A stretch of 64,000 bases of DNA from Wyeomyia smithii (GCF_029784165.1 NC_073694.1:48579674-48643673); one strand, 5' to 3'; shown: positions 1 to 13,613, counted from the first letter of the stretch. Notes: generated by a model from the letters alone, not told the origin. Numbers and translations: made by a program.

Positions 1-1632
1 AATGCATTTGCGGAGTTAATCATCATATGCTTTTTGATCAAAAAATAACTGTGCAAATCATTTTACTTCATTGAATTATAACTTTAAATACCCTTGAAAA
101 AAAAAATTAGAATAAAGTTGACTGCTTTTTTTGTAAATTAAAGTTTAGTTTTTAATTAAATTTTTTCGTAATGTATAATTTTTTCCACGGTTTATATGTT
201 TCTTATAAGCAAAGATGACTAGTACAAAATTCCTGACTCTTGCAGTATACATCGGACACGATTGTCGCTGCCCGTGAACAAAAGTCGAACTAATTTGTAT
301 ACTGGTAATTTGAAAATGACGGTAAGGTGGAGAAAGGTGAAGCACTTTATTTTCGATATCCTTGTATGGTCCTGCCATCTGATTTTCGTTTTCATCTGGC
401 GGATTATGCACGATGACTCGGTTTTGCTAATAACCATAGTTTTATGCGAATTCAAGTCATCAGAGGGCAGCACTAACCTTTTTAAAGGTGTCGAGGGCAA
501 AATGTATGAAAAAAAAACTGGAAGTCATGAGTCTTGTTTTTGTCATCTTTGTTATGAGGCAGCATTCTTTGCCTACAAAACATTCTCAGACAGTTTTTCT
601 ATACATGCAAAAGTTTATGGGCTGCAAAGTTTTGAATTAAAAATTATTCTTGGGTCCAAAAACTTTTTCTATTACCGGAAAATACTCAGTTTACTGCATA
701 AGATACGTGCGCAAAATTTCATTCAAATCAAAAATAGTCGATGTCGACGATAGGTCATTTGGCGCAGTTTTGTTTAACCATGATCAAAATCCACTACAGC
801 TACGCAGTAGTGTGACGTTCACCACAATTTGATCAAACTGTGCATAAACAAGGGTATGCACGAAACTGACCCGATTTTCAACCAAAAGTTCAGCGTGTTC
901 ATTACACTTCATTCAAAATGTTGGTACGAATTGACAAAGATGGTTAATTCGGTTTACAGCACCTACTCGAATTCTTTGCTCGCGTCTGCCACCAGAAACA
1001 GAATTTTACTTAACCCAGCCGCACAGCTGCAATATGCAACACGTAACAGTGTAATAAATTGTCGTGTGGCTGAGAGTGCGATGCATCATCCCCTGTCTGC
1101 TTATATTTGACACTAGAAGAATTTGGTTGTTTTCCTTGTAAACCGCAAAAGAATATAATGCTTTTTTTGTTGTGTTACCGAGATTTCCATTAATTCAGTT
1201 GCGCTGCACACTGAGCTATAAAAAACCAAGCTGAACGAAATTATTAGCGCTCTCATGGTTTAACCAATCGGTTTGCAATCTTCTAAAAAGTTGCTTGGTA
1301 TAGTAAGGGCTTCAATTTGGATGCTTAGAATAGTTTGCGATTTGACCGCAAAGATGGCGCAGCAATGCTAACTTCTTTGTCTTACACGATAGAGCTTTGC
1401 TGCTTTCGATAAAGTTGTAGATCATATAATTTTTCAAAACTTTGTAGAATTCATGAAAATTCCATCCCTGTCAGTTTCTGAGATTTACGAGTTCTTGTTA
1501 AATTTGTCTGAATTTCATGTTTTCTTATAATAATCTTGTGAGTTCAATCAAAATAATTGCTCATAAATTTTCCCGCAATCGAAATTGAATAATCCCCTTC
1601 TTTCCTGTTGAGTACGGAAGTTTTTCGAGTAC
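1..1632. other. AT-rich stretch, no gene recognised
   Basis: Only short, unconvincing open frames are visible. The longest is 163 codons on the plus strand from 262; it has no recognisable domain, signal peptide or splice context. No terminal repeats, LTRs or tRNA-like boxes were seen. Confidence 0.5.
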
Positions 1633-1636
1633 TTAA

Positions 1637-1776
1637 CCCTCTAGTGCCCAGTGCCGCCTTTAGACGGGCTTCAGTCAAACCGCTAAAAAGCTTCAAAAAG
1701 GACTTAAAAAATGTTTATAAGGCTTCATAGTGATTTTTTCGAAGTCCGTCTAAAAATTAATTTGGGCACTAGAGGG
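1637..1776. mobile_element. 140-bp TTAA-flanked MITE (piggyBac-like), copy 1
   Basis: Terminal inverted repeats CCCTCTAGTGCCCA and its complement bound exactly 140 bp, and TTAA stands on both sides (1633-1636 and 1777-1780). TTAA target duplications and CCC-type ends are hallmarks of piggyBac-superfamily elements. It has no coding capacity, so it would be mobilised in trans. A second copy of the same length lies at 63801-63940. The family assignment rests on the TSD and ends only. Confidence 0.85.
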
Positions 1777-1780
1777 TTAA

Positions 1781-4700
1781 GTAAAACTATGACATGAAAT
1801 TTGACAAAATACAGGATTCCGTGAATTACTCACCTCATTCTTTTTATTGTATTGTCCATAAAACATTTTGTATTTTCTGAAATTTTGAAAGATGTGATTT
1901 ATGTTGTGTTTTTGTTATATTTCACTTTAAATGCAACCATAGATTCTATGTAAAAATACACTTATTGTGAAGTTATTGCATGGAGAACTTAGTTCAGAGC
2001 TCTGATACTCTATCAAATCGATTTTCGGTCAAAAATCGAAGTTTGGCTAACACAGACATTGCGGCTCTATGTTGTATGCTCATCCGCAGAAACATATAGG
2101 ACAAGCGCGTAACTGTCTTTTATTTTGTTACTTTTTTGTCTAATGTTTGGTTATAAAACACAAGAAGTTTTAAAAACCAGCCCGAAAGCAACAAAATCTT
2201 TTCCATTTGTTTTGGGTGTGGCCATAATTAAGATAAGGTTGTCGATATAGTCGTCACGCTGACACAGGATTTGATCATAATCAATAAACAATATCTTTAT
2301 ATAACATTTGAAAGTCGTAATTTTTATTGGCAATTTTATTGTTTTGTTTGCCTATTTGACAGCAGACACGCACTTAATTCGTTGGTGCTCTAAAGCAACC
2401 AACATTTTCGGTGCATGCGGCTACAAAGTGAACAAAAGATCTCGAAAAAATATCAATAATAAACAAATAATAATGTGTAGTCTCGACGGTTTTGCTGTTC
2501 TATTTTATTTTTATTCAAAACCAGCCTTGAATGACGTGACCTTTTGGAATGGGTACCCAGCAGCTTATGCACAACTCACGAACTCGAAAAGTAAAGTTTG
2601 GTGTTGAATTCCTCCTTATTGTGCTTCCAGTAACACTAGACCACACTTCTTATAACTTCCTGCAAATTTACCAGGCATTTTTCATATCTAAAAATAGTAC
2701 GAGGGTGGTATCCAAGATACGACCGCATGTTTGACGTAGGACTACGATAGTTTTATATTTTATTTAGAGAATTTAGACTTTGTTCGATTTGACCACGTTT
2801 CACTCTCGACACGGCACACAAAAGCCAAAAACGAGCGGTTATGTTTAATCATAATTTATAGTTTTCTTGTTTTGGTTTTAAACAATTCAAACTCAACAAC
2901 CACCAAGAGAAAGGCATTGTGTCCATTATGTTGCCGAAACCGAAACCAAAATAGACATGATCAAAGCAATGCCGTGCTATACCTCTAATTACTCGGAAGG
3001 GTCATATCAAGTGTCTAGGTCGTTGAAGGCTTCATGCGGACGTTGTGTTCCGAATACTTTCAGATTATTGAGCCTTAATCCATCAAACGACACCTCTAAC
3101 AACTTACAATCCTAAAACTAGTTCATTGGTGGCCACATATTGTTAAGGTCATATGCCACCAGAAAGTCATAAAAAGAAAAGCGTTTATTTTTAAAAATAA
3201 TTTAGATTATTTGTTTGCAGACATCTATTTAAGAAGAAATAAACACTGTTTTTAACATTGATGAATACCTTTCATCCTAATGCAGTCAAATTTCTTCAAC
3301 ACGCGAAAAGGCAATTTTTTATATAGGTCTTAATTAAGAACGATTTAGTAGAAAGCAAACTTACTTTTATCTTCAATTGCGCCTGTAAAAGATAGCTCAC
3401 TCACCGATTTCAAAGCAGTATCATTGTCAGTTTCATGCAACTGCTTAGCAAAGAAGTCACATAAAAAAATCCTGTATTTACAAGTTCGTTGGAAAAGTGA
3501 CGATAAAGAGTTGCAGTTTTTAGTAGAAAATCTATATTCACAAATATTTTGAAATTGACATTGGAATTTATGAGGATGTAACATGTCACAGTCATTTTTT
3601 TCATTTTTGGCCAATTGAAACATTTATTCATTAGGCAGAACCAGAAAAAAATTAATCAGTTTTATGATACCAATGAAAAAACAAACAACAAAATGCCATA
3701 TTTAAAAGTCATCCGGCTGTTTCCTTCAAGAATAAACCTAGCTCGGTTTGATAAACAACATTAACCTCTCCAACTGATGTTTGCATAATGTTGTTCAATT
3801 ACAAGTCTGGCAATGACAGGTTGTGTTCATATGTTTAGTATCTTTACACGGTTGTGTTTATATGTTGTGTTGTGCGACAGGTTGTCTTTATATGTTTAGT
3901 AATATTTTCTTGCAGATGCTGATGTAATATTTTTGTAATTGAAAAATACGAATATGAATGTTTGAAACCTAACGTCAAGATGCATATAATTTGGGTTTTC
4001 TCTATACCACAACCGCGTAATGCAACTAGGATTGTCATATTGAATTAAATTTATTTAACTGGAAAAATAAAACCATCAGTACAGCTTAAACGAGCTATCT
4101 GAACTATCTGTTTAAAAATCTTTACGAAGCATATTGGTTTTCTGTTGTCTTGCAAATAGACTATAGTTGGTCATTTAAATAAATCTGAGAAAAACAGAGT
4201 GTAGAATTCAAAAAGACAGCAACCCAATGCAACTTCTAATTTTAGGAATTTGAAAGAAGTTTTTATCATTAAACATGTATAAGAAAATCACTACGGTTGC
4301 AGTTCAAATGCCATCTACTCGTCACGACAACCAAAAGGAAACGAGCAACGGGGTAGCAAGCTTCTGATTAGTAGAATGTTAACACAACTTTTGTTGAAGA
4401 GATATTTTAATTATTATATAACAATCTTTCGCAATATTCTACCTGTCGATTAAGACATCGGTGTTTGAAATCTGTTCAGGGGTAGTAACACAATAAGCAC
4501 TTTAAAACGATGACAAAACATCTGTTGCAGCTATATAAAGCGAGCTCGTGATTGGTTGAAAGCTGCGAAACTGAACTAGAAGAAGTGGATTTCAACTGAA
4601 CTTTTTACTAATTTATGTTCATCGTACAATATACAATGATATGCCAACTATTGTATCACATGCTTTGGCAACCGTCGTCGTTCGATCAAGGTCAAAATCC

Positions 4701-7115
4701 GTTCAGTTGTAATCACATATTGGATGCAACATCCAATATCGTGATATACTGTTGCGTACAGAATTATTTTATCCCCGGTCGCACAGCGTAGTGTGCGAAC
4801 ACGCACCACTGTACGTCGACAGCAGCTACATTGTTTCCACTTGGCTTGACTGCACACAAATGGCAATCAATGCTACTGCACTGACGACGAGCGACCGTCT
4901 TCTCATATGAACTTTCCGAAAGAGCTTTACTTTCAAGACATCAAAATAGTCTAGGTTCATAGAAGCAAATATCAGTTGACCTGTTGGGACGGGGAGGTTC
5001 TGTCCAATTTATTTTTGCCACTGAATAGAGGTTGTCATAGCAAGCAGTTGGTGTCCACTCATGAAGTCTGTGCCAGGAGTGCTCGCATGTGATTGGTACA
5101 TTGTTCGTAAAAATACGACCTTGAAACTTTTCATCAATTTTCACTGTTTAACAATTAAGTAACAATGATATATGAAGAATCACAAAATTGTCCATCATTT
5201 TATCAATCCAACGACATATTGATTATTGTGATCCATCATGTGGTTACATCAGTATTACCGTTTGAAATCTTTCATTCCGACGTTACATCTTGGTTTTTAG
5301 TTTCCTCAGAATGTATCTCGATATAGTGCGGTTAGACGTAGTCCTACGTCAAAACGTTAAAAAAAACTTTAACTCACTGCTTATGTTTTTTTAACACCAT
5401 GAATACACAAAGCTAGCTGGTGAAAAGAAAACTCAACAAAAACAATTTTCGACAATTATTCCGACCGTGGTCCATCAGCGTAATTGCAGTAAAACTGTGA
5501 TCACGTGAGCAAACACACTCGGAAGATAACCCGTAATGGCCGGGGGTTTGGTGCAAAAGCATCTCCGTTAACCTTTCACGTTACTAATTGTCTGCGGTTG
5601 CTCGCAGCCCGGAAGTTCATCCAAGGTTACCCCGGTCGGCGGTGGCCATTGTGGGCACCTGAAGTTGCCCAACACCGCTTTCGTTTATGATTTATTATGA
5701 AAGCCAGCCAGTAAATAAATTCGTCCGTTCGAACCCCTGTTAGCCTGTCGAACGTGGTGTTAAACGGTTCCACTTGATTTTTTCCGGCTCTTTACGCTAA
5801 CGAGTGGTCTAAAAATGGTATCCGACGTTCGGCTATTATTAGTTTTTTTCTTCTTCTTGTTTCTGATGAATCATCGCTTCGGAAAGGTTTAAAGACCACG
5901 TTGTCTGCATTTTCACATCACCGTTGCTGCGAACTATATTAGGTAGGTCGAATCGAGATAATTTGGCTGATTAGATGTATCAGTTTAAGCTCATTAACGA
6001 ATCGGTAAATACGGGTGGAGCGTTTTTATTTTTATGATGGAGCCTGTCTGGCGACCTCAATTGCGTAGCTTTTAGAATGATTTCAAAGCATTGCTCGACC
6101 ATTTGCCGAATCGAAAAGAAAGTGCTTATTTTGCTTTCGGTCTCAGCAGAGAAGGTCTCACCTTATCACACCTTTGCTACTGGTACGTAGAAGCACAGCA
6201 CCGTATCATCAGCTACGAAGAGATGGGCGTAATTTATGAAAAGTGGTGCATAGTGAAGAGAAGTGAAAAACTTAAAAATTGTTAGTGATATTTAGCTGTG
6301 GATTTTGTACTAATGACTGCAATTTTAAAAACAAACTATTAGGCGGGTCAGACGCACTCAAATGAAAGAAGAGTGTTATACTTATGGTGAAAACATATGG
6401 TTTAATAAAACTCATACCGTAAATATATGAGTAAGTTGGTCAAATGCATTTCTCTTCCTAAAATATTCGTTTTTGTTTTATTATTTACTGATGCTATGAG
6501 GTATAAATCTGTTGGACCTGAAAAAAGCAAAATTGATGCTTTTTCAAGTCCAATAGTTGTTTCCGGGATCTCAAACCAAAAATCATTATCTCCAGACGAC
6601 ATTGAATTCGCCAATCTTACAAATCACCCATATCCGTTCTAAGAAAATGTATGAACCGTGGGTATTTCACAACCCCCCTCAAAGATGCTGTCCACGTGGG
6701 ATGTGAATGGCCCCCAATACTATATCGGAATTAATTATTTTCCATCATACAGTCTTCCAGTAAACAACTGGGAGATTCCAGCTTAGCTTAATAAAAAAAA
6801 CAATAGGTTCTTTGACGACCGACGCTGGTGGAAAAAGTACTCCGGAAAGTGTCTTCAGAGGCTTGACCCTGTCGGTTTTTATTGATTGAGTTTCTTTCCC
6901 AGTGACAGTGTTTGTTTCGTTTTGCCTTTCCACGACCATAAATCACAATGGGGCGATTTTCCATCGCTGAGAGGGAAAAAATTGTATATCACATGTTTGG
7001 ACATAAAATGAGTCTGAAGGTGATTTTTTTGCCAAGTTGTAACAAAAAATGGAGAATCAAAATACACAGTACCAGTTCGGGTGTTTCTTCGATTAAACAG
7101 TGCAATAATTTATTA
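1781..7115. other. Long stretch without recognisable gene
   Basis: AT-rich, scattered frames under 105 codons, none with a familiar domain. The 5500-5780 segment is more GC-rich than its surroundings and could be untranslated or regulatory sequence, but nothing confirms this. Apart from the 61-bp duplication at 3815, no repeat structure was identified by eye. Confidence 0.45.
3815..3905 (+). repeat. Imperfect 61-bp tandem duplication
   Basis: GACAGGTTGT followed by a TATGTTTAGTA-type tail occurs at 3815 and again at 3876, a 61-bp offset. The two copies differ by a few substitutions. Confidence 0.6.
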
Positions 7116-7119
7116 TGCC

Positions 7120-8488
7120 TTGGCTTCTATGTATGATTTTTTCATGTATTTTAACGCAAAAACAAATTTCCCCGAGTTTGAACATATTTCACTTTGAGGG
7201 GCAACAATAGGGCCTTTTTGAATTTTTGAGAAACAAGAAATTTTCTATGTTTTTACGACGCCCTTTTGTCCCCCTTCCCGCAAAAAGGGGAGTATCATAT
7301 GACGACAAATTGTTATTGTATCTTTGAGTATCTCTCACACTCTTGATATTACATTAAACAGATTTCAAAGAAGTTAATCTAACGTCGCGATAAACCGTTT
7401 CTAGTATTGTATGGGAATGGGACACCCGAAGAATGTTCAATGCTAAAAGATGGCGCTGTAGCGGTAGTGGTAGTAAAATCGAAATTTTCACGAGTATTTT
7501 GCTTATTGACCGGAAAAACTGCTATAAATTACCCTGTTTTTGTATTATTCTAACTTTCTAGTACGTTCACTCAATGCAATCTAGTATTACAAAAAAAAAA
7601 CCTAATTTTTCTTAACAACTATATTGAGTCAACGGAGTTGTATAAGAAAATCAAGTTTTTTGATAAAAATATACTGCATATAGTAAAAGTAAGTACTAGA
7701 AAGTTAGAATAATATAAAAACAAGGTAACTAATAGCAATTTTTCCGGTCATTAAGCAAAATGCTCGTGGAAATTTCGAATTCACTACCACTACCACTACA
7801 GCGCCATCTTTTAGCATTGAGCAATATTTCGGGTGTCCAATTGAGGCAAAATTGACATGTTGCTGACATTTTTCGTAGATCAGACCTATCGATTCCTGAG
7901 ACCTTTTCACTCAATGAAAGACATTATTCGACTACCACTTTTAGATATTAGTGCATTATCATTAATGCTCATACAAAATCGATAATATTTCACCTTGTGA
8001 GGTATACTAAAACCACAGACAAACAGACGTGCCACTCGATGACGATTTCATCGACCAGAAAAATAACGATTATTTTGAAATATTGCTTAATGGGCAGTAA
8101 TGCCGCTAGTGTCGCTATAAGCAAGCGTGTACATTCATGATCAAAGACAAAAACCGTCAGTGATGCCGCTGGTGTTGATTTAAGCAAGCAGTGAGTGTAA
8201 CGTTTCGAATAAGGACGAAGATTTCTCAGGGTTTTTCTTCGAAGAGGCACGTCTATTTGTCTGTGCTGAAACCAGATGGGTAAAGAAAATGCTAACATGT
8301 GGACAAGCTCTTGAAATTTTGATATTTAGCTTTAAAACAAAATGGGGTCGAAAAAACATCGGAATTTTCTTATTTCTCAAACATTTAAAATGGCACCACT
8401 GTTGCCCCTTAAGGTGAAATGTGTTCAAACTCGGGGAAATTTGTTTTTGCGTCAAAATACATCAGAAAATCATGCATAGAAGCCAAAG
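7120..8488. mobile_element. Inverted-repeat element with ~150-bp arms
   Basis: The left arm (about 7120-7268) and right arm (about 8338-8488) are imperfect reverse complements; both carry AAATTTCCCCGAGTTTGA or its complement and a TGGCTTCTATG segment at the outer side. No transposase is seen between them. The interior holds the 422-bp MITE at 7418-7839 and about 500 bp of unassigned sequence, so this is probably an old non-autonomous foldback element with a younger insertion. A related fragment is visible near 11300-11345. Confidence 0.6.
7418..7839. mobile_element. Palindromic MITE, copy 1 (GGACACCCGAA ends)
   Basis: The two halves are long reverse complements of each other: TGGGACACCCGAA, then AAAAGATGGCGCTGTAG and (GGTAGT)n, mirrored from 7690 to the end. 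It is the undisturbed counterpart of the interrupted copy spanning 50694-59829, whose three separated pieces sum to about 418 bp. No open frame of note. Superfamily not clear because no convincing target duplication was found. Confidence 0.8.
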
Positions 8489-9275
8489 CAAATTTTTGTT
8501 TCATTGTGTTATCTCATTGATATTATTTATATTATTCTGTGAATTAAGACACAGGCCAAAAACATATTTTTTTGGTTTTCCGAATCTGTTACCTCCCTTT
8601 TCAATATCACTTTTGTTCATGTTTTGAAATTTTCAACAGTGCAATCTACATGATGAATATCTAAAGATAATACTTTGTTGGCACCGTGATGTTTCAAAAA
8701 ATCTTAATTATTATTCAAAGGATTGAAACTTCGATGGAACTTAGGTGATTGTACTGATTTGCCTTAAGCCCGAAAGCTTTAACATCGCTTTTTAAATTTC
8801 AAAATTAATGACAAAACTTTTTCATTTATTTTTCTATATTTTGTGAGTTGTTAAAGTCTCGGCAATTGGGTGCGAAGGATTTGAGAATAAATTTTCCAAG
8901 TCGGTTGCTGTTTTCGTTTACTTTCCGAACTTACACCGCTTCTAAAGAGGGTTGAAAATAATTTTGCTTGTTGCGAGAAAATTCTCGTGCGCGGATAAGA
9001 ACCGGTGGGGTGGCAATTCTTAAAATTGGTTAATCAGATAAGCGTAAAATGCTGTAAAACAACGTGTTTGTAAACCTTTATGACGTAAAACCAGGCAAGC
9101 ATCAACACGGCAAACTCAGTATTTAATGGGTTTTGTTCAATTTTTGACGTAAGATTACGTCTTTGTTTTCTATACTGGAGTATATTTTGTGAAATTGACA
9201 ATGAAAATGTTTACTGCCAAGAGCACAGTATTACCCTATCAGGGCCGGCGTCACACTATTTTCCCGAGTGGGTAG
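8489..9275. other. No gene or repeat recognised
   Basis: AT-rich sequence with no convincing frames, terminal repeats or tRNA-like boxes. Confidence 0.4.
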
Positions 9276-9279
9276 TAAA

Positions 9280-9790
9280 GAAAAGGGAAGGTTCATAGGT
9301 CGGAACAATCGCCATGGTGGACGAAAACATGCGTGTAGGCAAGTTTTTGAATTATTTCTTGGTTTTATTTACCAATTTTCGCGACAAAATTGTTGGAGCA
9401 GATCATACGCTTCAGTTGTGTCCAAAAACTCCCAAAGGGGACGCTCCATCTGATTCAATGATTGTTTCGAGAATTGGGCCGATGGCAGATCCAGCTAGCA
9501 CACCGCGTTTTCGCCCTTATGATTTTTCTTGATGAACGACGCAACTTTCGGCAGGCACTTCTTACTATAAATTTCCCCGTTCACGGCCAGTCCGGAGTGA
9601 AAGAAGAGCGGTTTTGACATCCCCTCCTCGCTGATTGTCAGCCACAGCAGCACTTTCTTGGGAAACTTAGTGTGTCAAATGAACTTTACCTCGGAGCTCA
9701 CTTCCTTCGTTGAGGAAGTAAAATACGAAATGCCTTGCCAGTCGTTGCCATCCATGTTCATCAGGTATTTTCACTGTTTGGCCGGTGGCA
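9280..9790 (-). pseudogene. Mariner-like (possibly DD37E) transposase relic
   Basis: The reverse strand encodes, in pieces, the central to C-terminal core of a Tc1/mariner transposase: KFPKKVLLWLTISEEG (around 9620-9668), a stretch ending in LPKVASFIKKNHKG, and LDLPSAQ (around 9470-9500) at the place of the second catalytic Asp. In the family this is the D of the DDE/D triad in an RNase-H fold that cuts and joins element ends. Earlier codons (YLMNMDGNDWQG) lie near 9750. Stops and frameshifts interrupt it and the N-terminal DNA-binding part is not seen. The wording of the core resembles mosquito DD37E elements; that sub-family call is from memory. Confidence 0.75.
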
Positions 9791-9889
9791 CCAACCTCCG
9801 AGCTTCTTACCGCTCAGGATCGTCGGTCGTTCGGGACCGGGTTTTCTTTCGATTCTTGTTTAATATTGTCAAGATATTGTAGATGCCGA

Positions 9890-10032
9890 AACGGGCATAT
9901 CAGGCGTTAGAGTTCAAGTTAATTTTTTTCTATGATTCATGCTGCATGGGTTGTTTCGGTTTGACCAATGAAAAATATGCACAAGTGTAATTCTTGAGGT
10001 TTTTGAAATCGAATTTTTTTTGGGCAAATCGC
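9890..10032. other. Short unassigned spacer
   Basis: No features recognised. Confidence 0.4.
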
Positions 10033-10290
10033 TTAGAAATGCATGAAATTTGTAACTAGATTTATAAACTCTCGCTGAACGATGTTCATTAATAAGTGGT
10101 TACTCGCACATGTGCGTAATGTTCCTAAGTACCACTGAAAGGTGGTGTTAAGAGCCGTTTGCATACGTCTAGATAGAGTTGCATCACATTTTCCCCGAAC
10201 AATAAGGACTACGTCATTAGCATAGCCAATGATTTTGTGCTCTAGCTGCAATGGCTTGGTTAGGAGAACGTCTACCACCAGTGCACAGTG
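10033..10290 (-). pseudogene. Non-LTR retrotransposon RT fragment
   Basis: About 80 codons on the minus strand contain IGYANDVVLIVRGK, matching the catalytic YADD box (motif C) of non-LTR reverse transcriptases, followed by an LSRRMQTALNTTFQW segment typical of the palm/thumb boundary. The second catalytic position reads N instead of D (YAND), which alone would disable polymerisation. No other parts of the element are adjacent, so this is an isolated 5'-truncated or eroded piece. The clade is not assignable with confidence. Confidence 0.7.
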
Positions 10291-11394
10291 GTCCAGATCG
10301 TCGATTTAGCGGTATTTAATTTTTTGTGCGAAAACAGCTGTTGTTAGGTTAATAGTATATCTGAAAGATATTTTGTGTTTAAAAAGGGTTTCTTTTTAGA
10401 AAATAAAAATTAGGGTGGCTCCATTTTTATCAAAAATAGCAAAACTAACTTTTTTGCTGATAAAGATACGGTTCTTTTTTGTTCAGAGAAGTTGTAGATC
10501 CATTTATTCTAAACAACTTTGCCGAAAAAATCTAGTCTCTATCTTGCATAGTTTTCACGGTATGATGAATTTAATATAGCAAGTTAGGGTGTCGCTGAAA
10601 AATCTATTTTTTTCGATGTAACTTTTTTATTTTTGATTCCGCTTTTCCGATTTTTGATTTTTGGCCACCGCTGCCATTGGGAGAGTTGTTTGACAGCAGC
10701 ATGAGAAGACGCAGGTTTCCCTTTGTCATTCGGCTGCGTCTCCTGATCGGGAAGTCAGTCGGTCAGGCTCTCCTCTTTCCCGCTAAACGAACCAAAGATT
10801 AGTGATGAAACCGAAGGTCCTCTGTCCAGCAATTCGCTGTCGAGGATGAAATCCTCCTCCAGTTCTCCTCGGTTCTGCCTGTTGCGTAAGGTCTTGTAGG
10901 AGTGTACGCCATGGAGCTTGTTAACTCTGTTTGTTCCGGCAGAGTAAAGTTTTTATTTATGGAGTTCATGTTTGATCCCACGAGTTTGCTACGAAAGAAA
11001 GGTCCATTGCGTGACACGGTAGCCTAACGCAGTAAGGCTGAAGTACTTTGGAGTGCGTCAGGTATCCACAGGCTCCGTTAGCAACTGGGAATTGATTAAG
11101 CCTCCCTCAGCATTCATTTCTCGGTAAGGGTCGCATTACACCTTAGCTTAGGGGTTTGACCATTAGATTTAACGTAACAGCCATGGTTACAACCATGGCT
11201 TATTACACGGTTATCACAACCATCCTCCTTCCCAGGGGCTTTGTACCCTCCGCTCCAGATCTCAATAACACAGTTAGAATTTTTTAATGCATTTTTACAC
11301 AAAAACAATTTCCTCCGAGTTTGAACATATTTCACTTTAAGGAGTAAATGTCTGGTCGCAGTGGAAAATGTACCCAAAATCGAGTCCGGTTTCG
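10291..11394. other. Unassigned, probably repeat-derived
   Basis: No supported gene. The 10300-10640 part is AT-rich text of the kind seen in dispersed mosquito repeats. 10640-11010 is more GC-rich but has only a 72-codon minus-strand frame without recognisable domain. 11295-11345 resembles the arm of the inverted-repeat element at 7.1-8.5 kb. Confidence 0.4.
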
Positions 11395-11545
11395 ACTGTG
11401 TTAAATTTCCTGCAAATCTCTACAATTGCGGGGCTAGCGCTATGATCCTACTGACAGTTACAGTCTCTCCCGAGCCGACACTCGAACCTTCGACGACTAG
11501 CTTGTTAGGCCAGCACCGTACTTCGAGACCAGCTGGGAGGGTTAA
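11395..11545 (-). mobile_element. tRNA-derived SINE fragment
   Basis: Read on the minus strand, TGGTCTCGAAGTACGGTGC resembles an internal Pol III A box region and is followed about 40 nt later by AAGGTTCGAGTGTCGG, a B box (GGTTCGANTCC-type). The body after it (GGGAGAGACTGTAACTGTC and on) is of the kind that follows these boxes in dispersed Aedes/Culex SINEs. There is no tRNA cloverleaf, so this is a retroposon and not a tRNA gene. The ends were not resolved. Confidence 0.7.
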
Positions 11546-13612
11546 TTTTAAATTGACTAACCATTATTTTCCTGTACGGACTGAATCACTGTGACGAGAA
11601 TCGTTAATGCAATATTCCGCACTACTATTATTAGCAATACCGTTATTGAGAGTAAGTGGCATGCTTGTTAATTATCCGTGTTTGAGTGTAAATGTTTTTC
11701 CTTTCCTTTTTAACACTTTTTGCTATACTATACCGACGCACATGTTGCAGAATTCAACGTGGGGGAAGGAGGTATTATGCTACTTTCAAGTTATCAAGTT
11801 TTATCATGGGTTTCCCATTGATCACCCGTTCTTAAGAGCTACTGAAAAGCACTCGAAAAATTCTCAATAAAACTCCATCATCAATAAATGCGATTCACCC
11901 TATGATCGGTTTTAAAACACACTTGATATACCTTTTAAAACATTTCCAAGAAACCTACCAAAGTTTTGTGGTTCTCATTTTCAAGAAGAATCTATCTTTT
12001 GAAATAATTTTGTTTTATAGAGGAGAATGCAGTCTTGAGAAAGAAATATCCAAGGACTGATTTTACTGTCCTATTCTGTTGTCTTGAAAAGTTCAAACTA
12101 GTTTTTTTTACGCGCAACTATTTTCTTTTTAAGAATGCAATAAGTAAATGCGAACTTATCACGGCACACAATGGGGCAGATTGGTCTGTTGGCGCGACAA
12201 AACCTCATAACTCCTTAACAGTTGTTTCCACAGTGTTCATATCTTCGGCAATGTTGTTCACCATAACTTCTTGAAAAATGTATTCAGGCAGCTTTAATTT
12301 TTTTTTCTACAGATGGAGCTGACATCTATCTTTTGAAAAAATGTTGCTAGCCATTTTGTTTCTTCGGGAAAGTTGTTTATATCATCAATTGACATAAAGT
12401 TGTCGAACATATTACAACTGTAGGACTGACCGTTAACGAGATAAAATTATTTTCATTATTCATAAACCCAAAATTTCAGTAATGAATAACTGGGACTTAA
12501 GTACATATGTTTCAATTTCAGATATATTCGAACTTTCGAGTCATCATGAAATGAATTATTGAAGGTTTGTAGTTGCCTTTGTATAGTTTTTTTCAACCTA
12601 TGATGTGTCATCATATTTGAGAAATAATATAAAATATAGTTTTAATGTTATTGTTTGTGATGAAATGTTTCAAAAAGGAACATTGTTCAATTAAAGATTA
12701 GTTGGTCATGTTCCCTTTCTAAGAGCTCCTCTTGTTTAATTTTATGCCATTTAACATGAATACTAAACGCTTACTTTTATTTAAAACACTGTTCACCCAA
12801 TAACAAACTGTTTCCTAGTACTAATAATTATTTCCGAGGGGTCTTAATACTACTGGACGTCAGTTTCGAAAGACCCCCGAACACAATCATGGTCGTGTTG
12901 CATACACCGGCATTCAGCAAAGCCTATTGTAGGAAAAACATCGATACAGACACTGCTGATTGACGATTTTTTACATGAATTGACATGAAAACAATCGTTG
13001 CGAAAACTCGAATTACTCGAGAAAACGCAACTAGTAGCAGCTGATTTTTGGTTTAGAACTAGCCTCCCTTGTATTTTAGTACAATAATAGTGTCATAGCA
13101 GAACAACGTAGAACTTTATGTTTTTCATATTGCCGAAAATGAGGAAAAATTACAAAAAAAGTTGTTTTACACATTATGCCTCCTACGAACCTATTTTCAA
13201 CAAAACTGTCTTAATATCACATTACCTATTAGTTTATACTCTATTTTATGAGGATCATATGAGTTAGCTAATTATTTCCTAAGTATTTGCATGCCCTACT
13301 GGAAAATATCTGAGAAAATTTTTTCTTCCATTTTACAAGCTTTGTGAATCCTCACTTTAACAATATTATAGCACATTTTCTAAATTAATTTTCAAAGTAA
13401 ATTATCATACTACTGCTGTATTATCATCTCATACTACTACTGCAAGTATAAAATAGAATGAGGCCTGAAAACTTAACTTCATTTTTTTAGTTTTGTTGCG
13501 ACTTTTTTTGGTTCTGCCCCACAGTGCGGCGCTATGATTTTTTTAATATTTATTTATTTATTTCGTCAACAAATGTAGACTACAGTTATAATAATGCAAT
13601 GTTTTCTTATAT
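11546..13612. other. No gene recognised
   Basis: AT-rich, with short plus-strand frames (87 and 79 codons) that carry no known motif. 13380-13450 has a few CATACTACTGC-type short repeats. Nothing else was identified. Confidence 0.4.
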
Positions 13613-13613
13613 T

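Noticed and set aside
262..753. 163-codon plus-strand frame
   Set aside because: No domain, signal peptide, splice or promoter context; composition like translated AT-rich noncoding DNA.
6948..7136. Frame starting MGRFSIAEREKIVY, resembling a transposase helix-turn-helix
   Set aside because: Similarity covers about 20 residues only and nothing of a catalytic domain follows.
7990..8298. 102-codon minus-strand frame
   Set aside because: Falls inside the inverted-repeat element; no recognisable motif.
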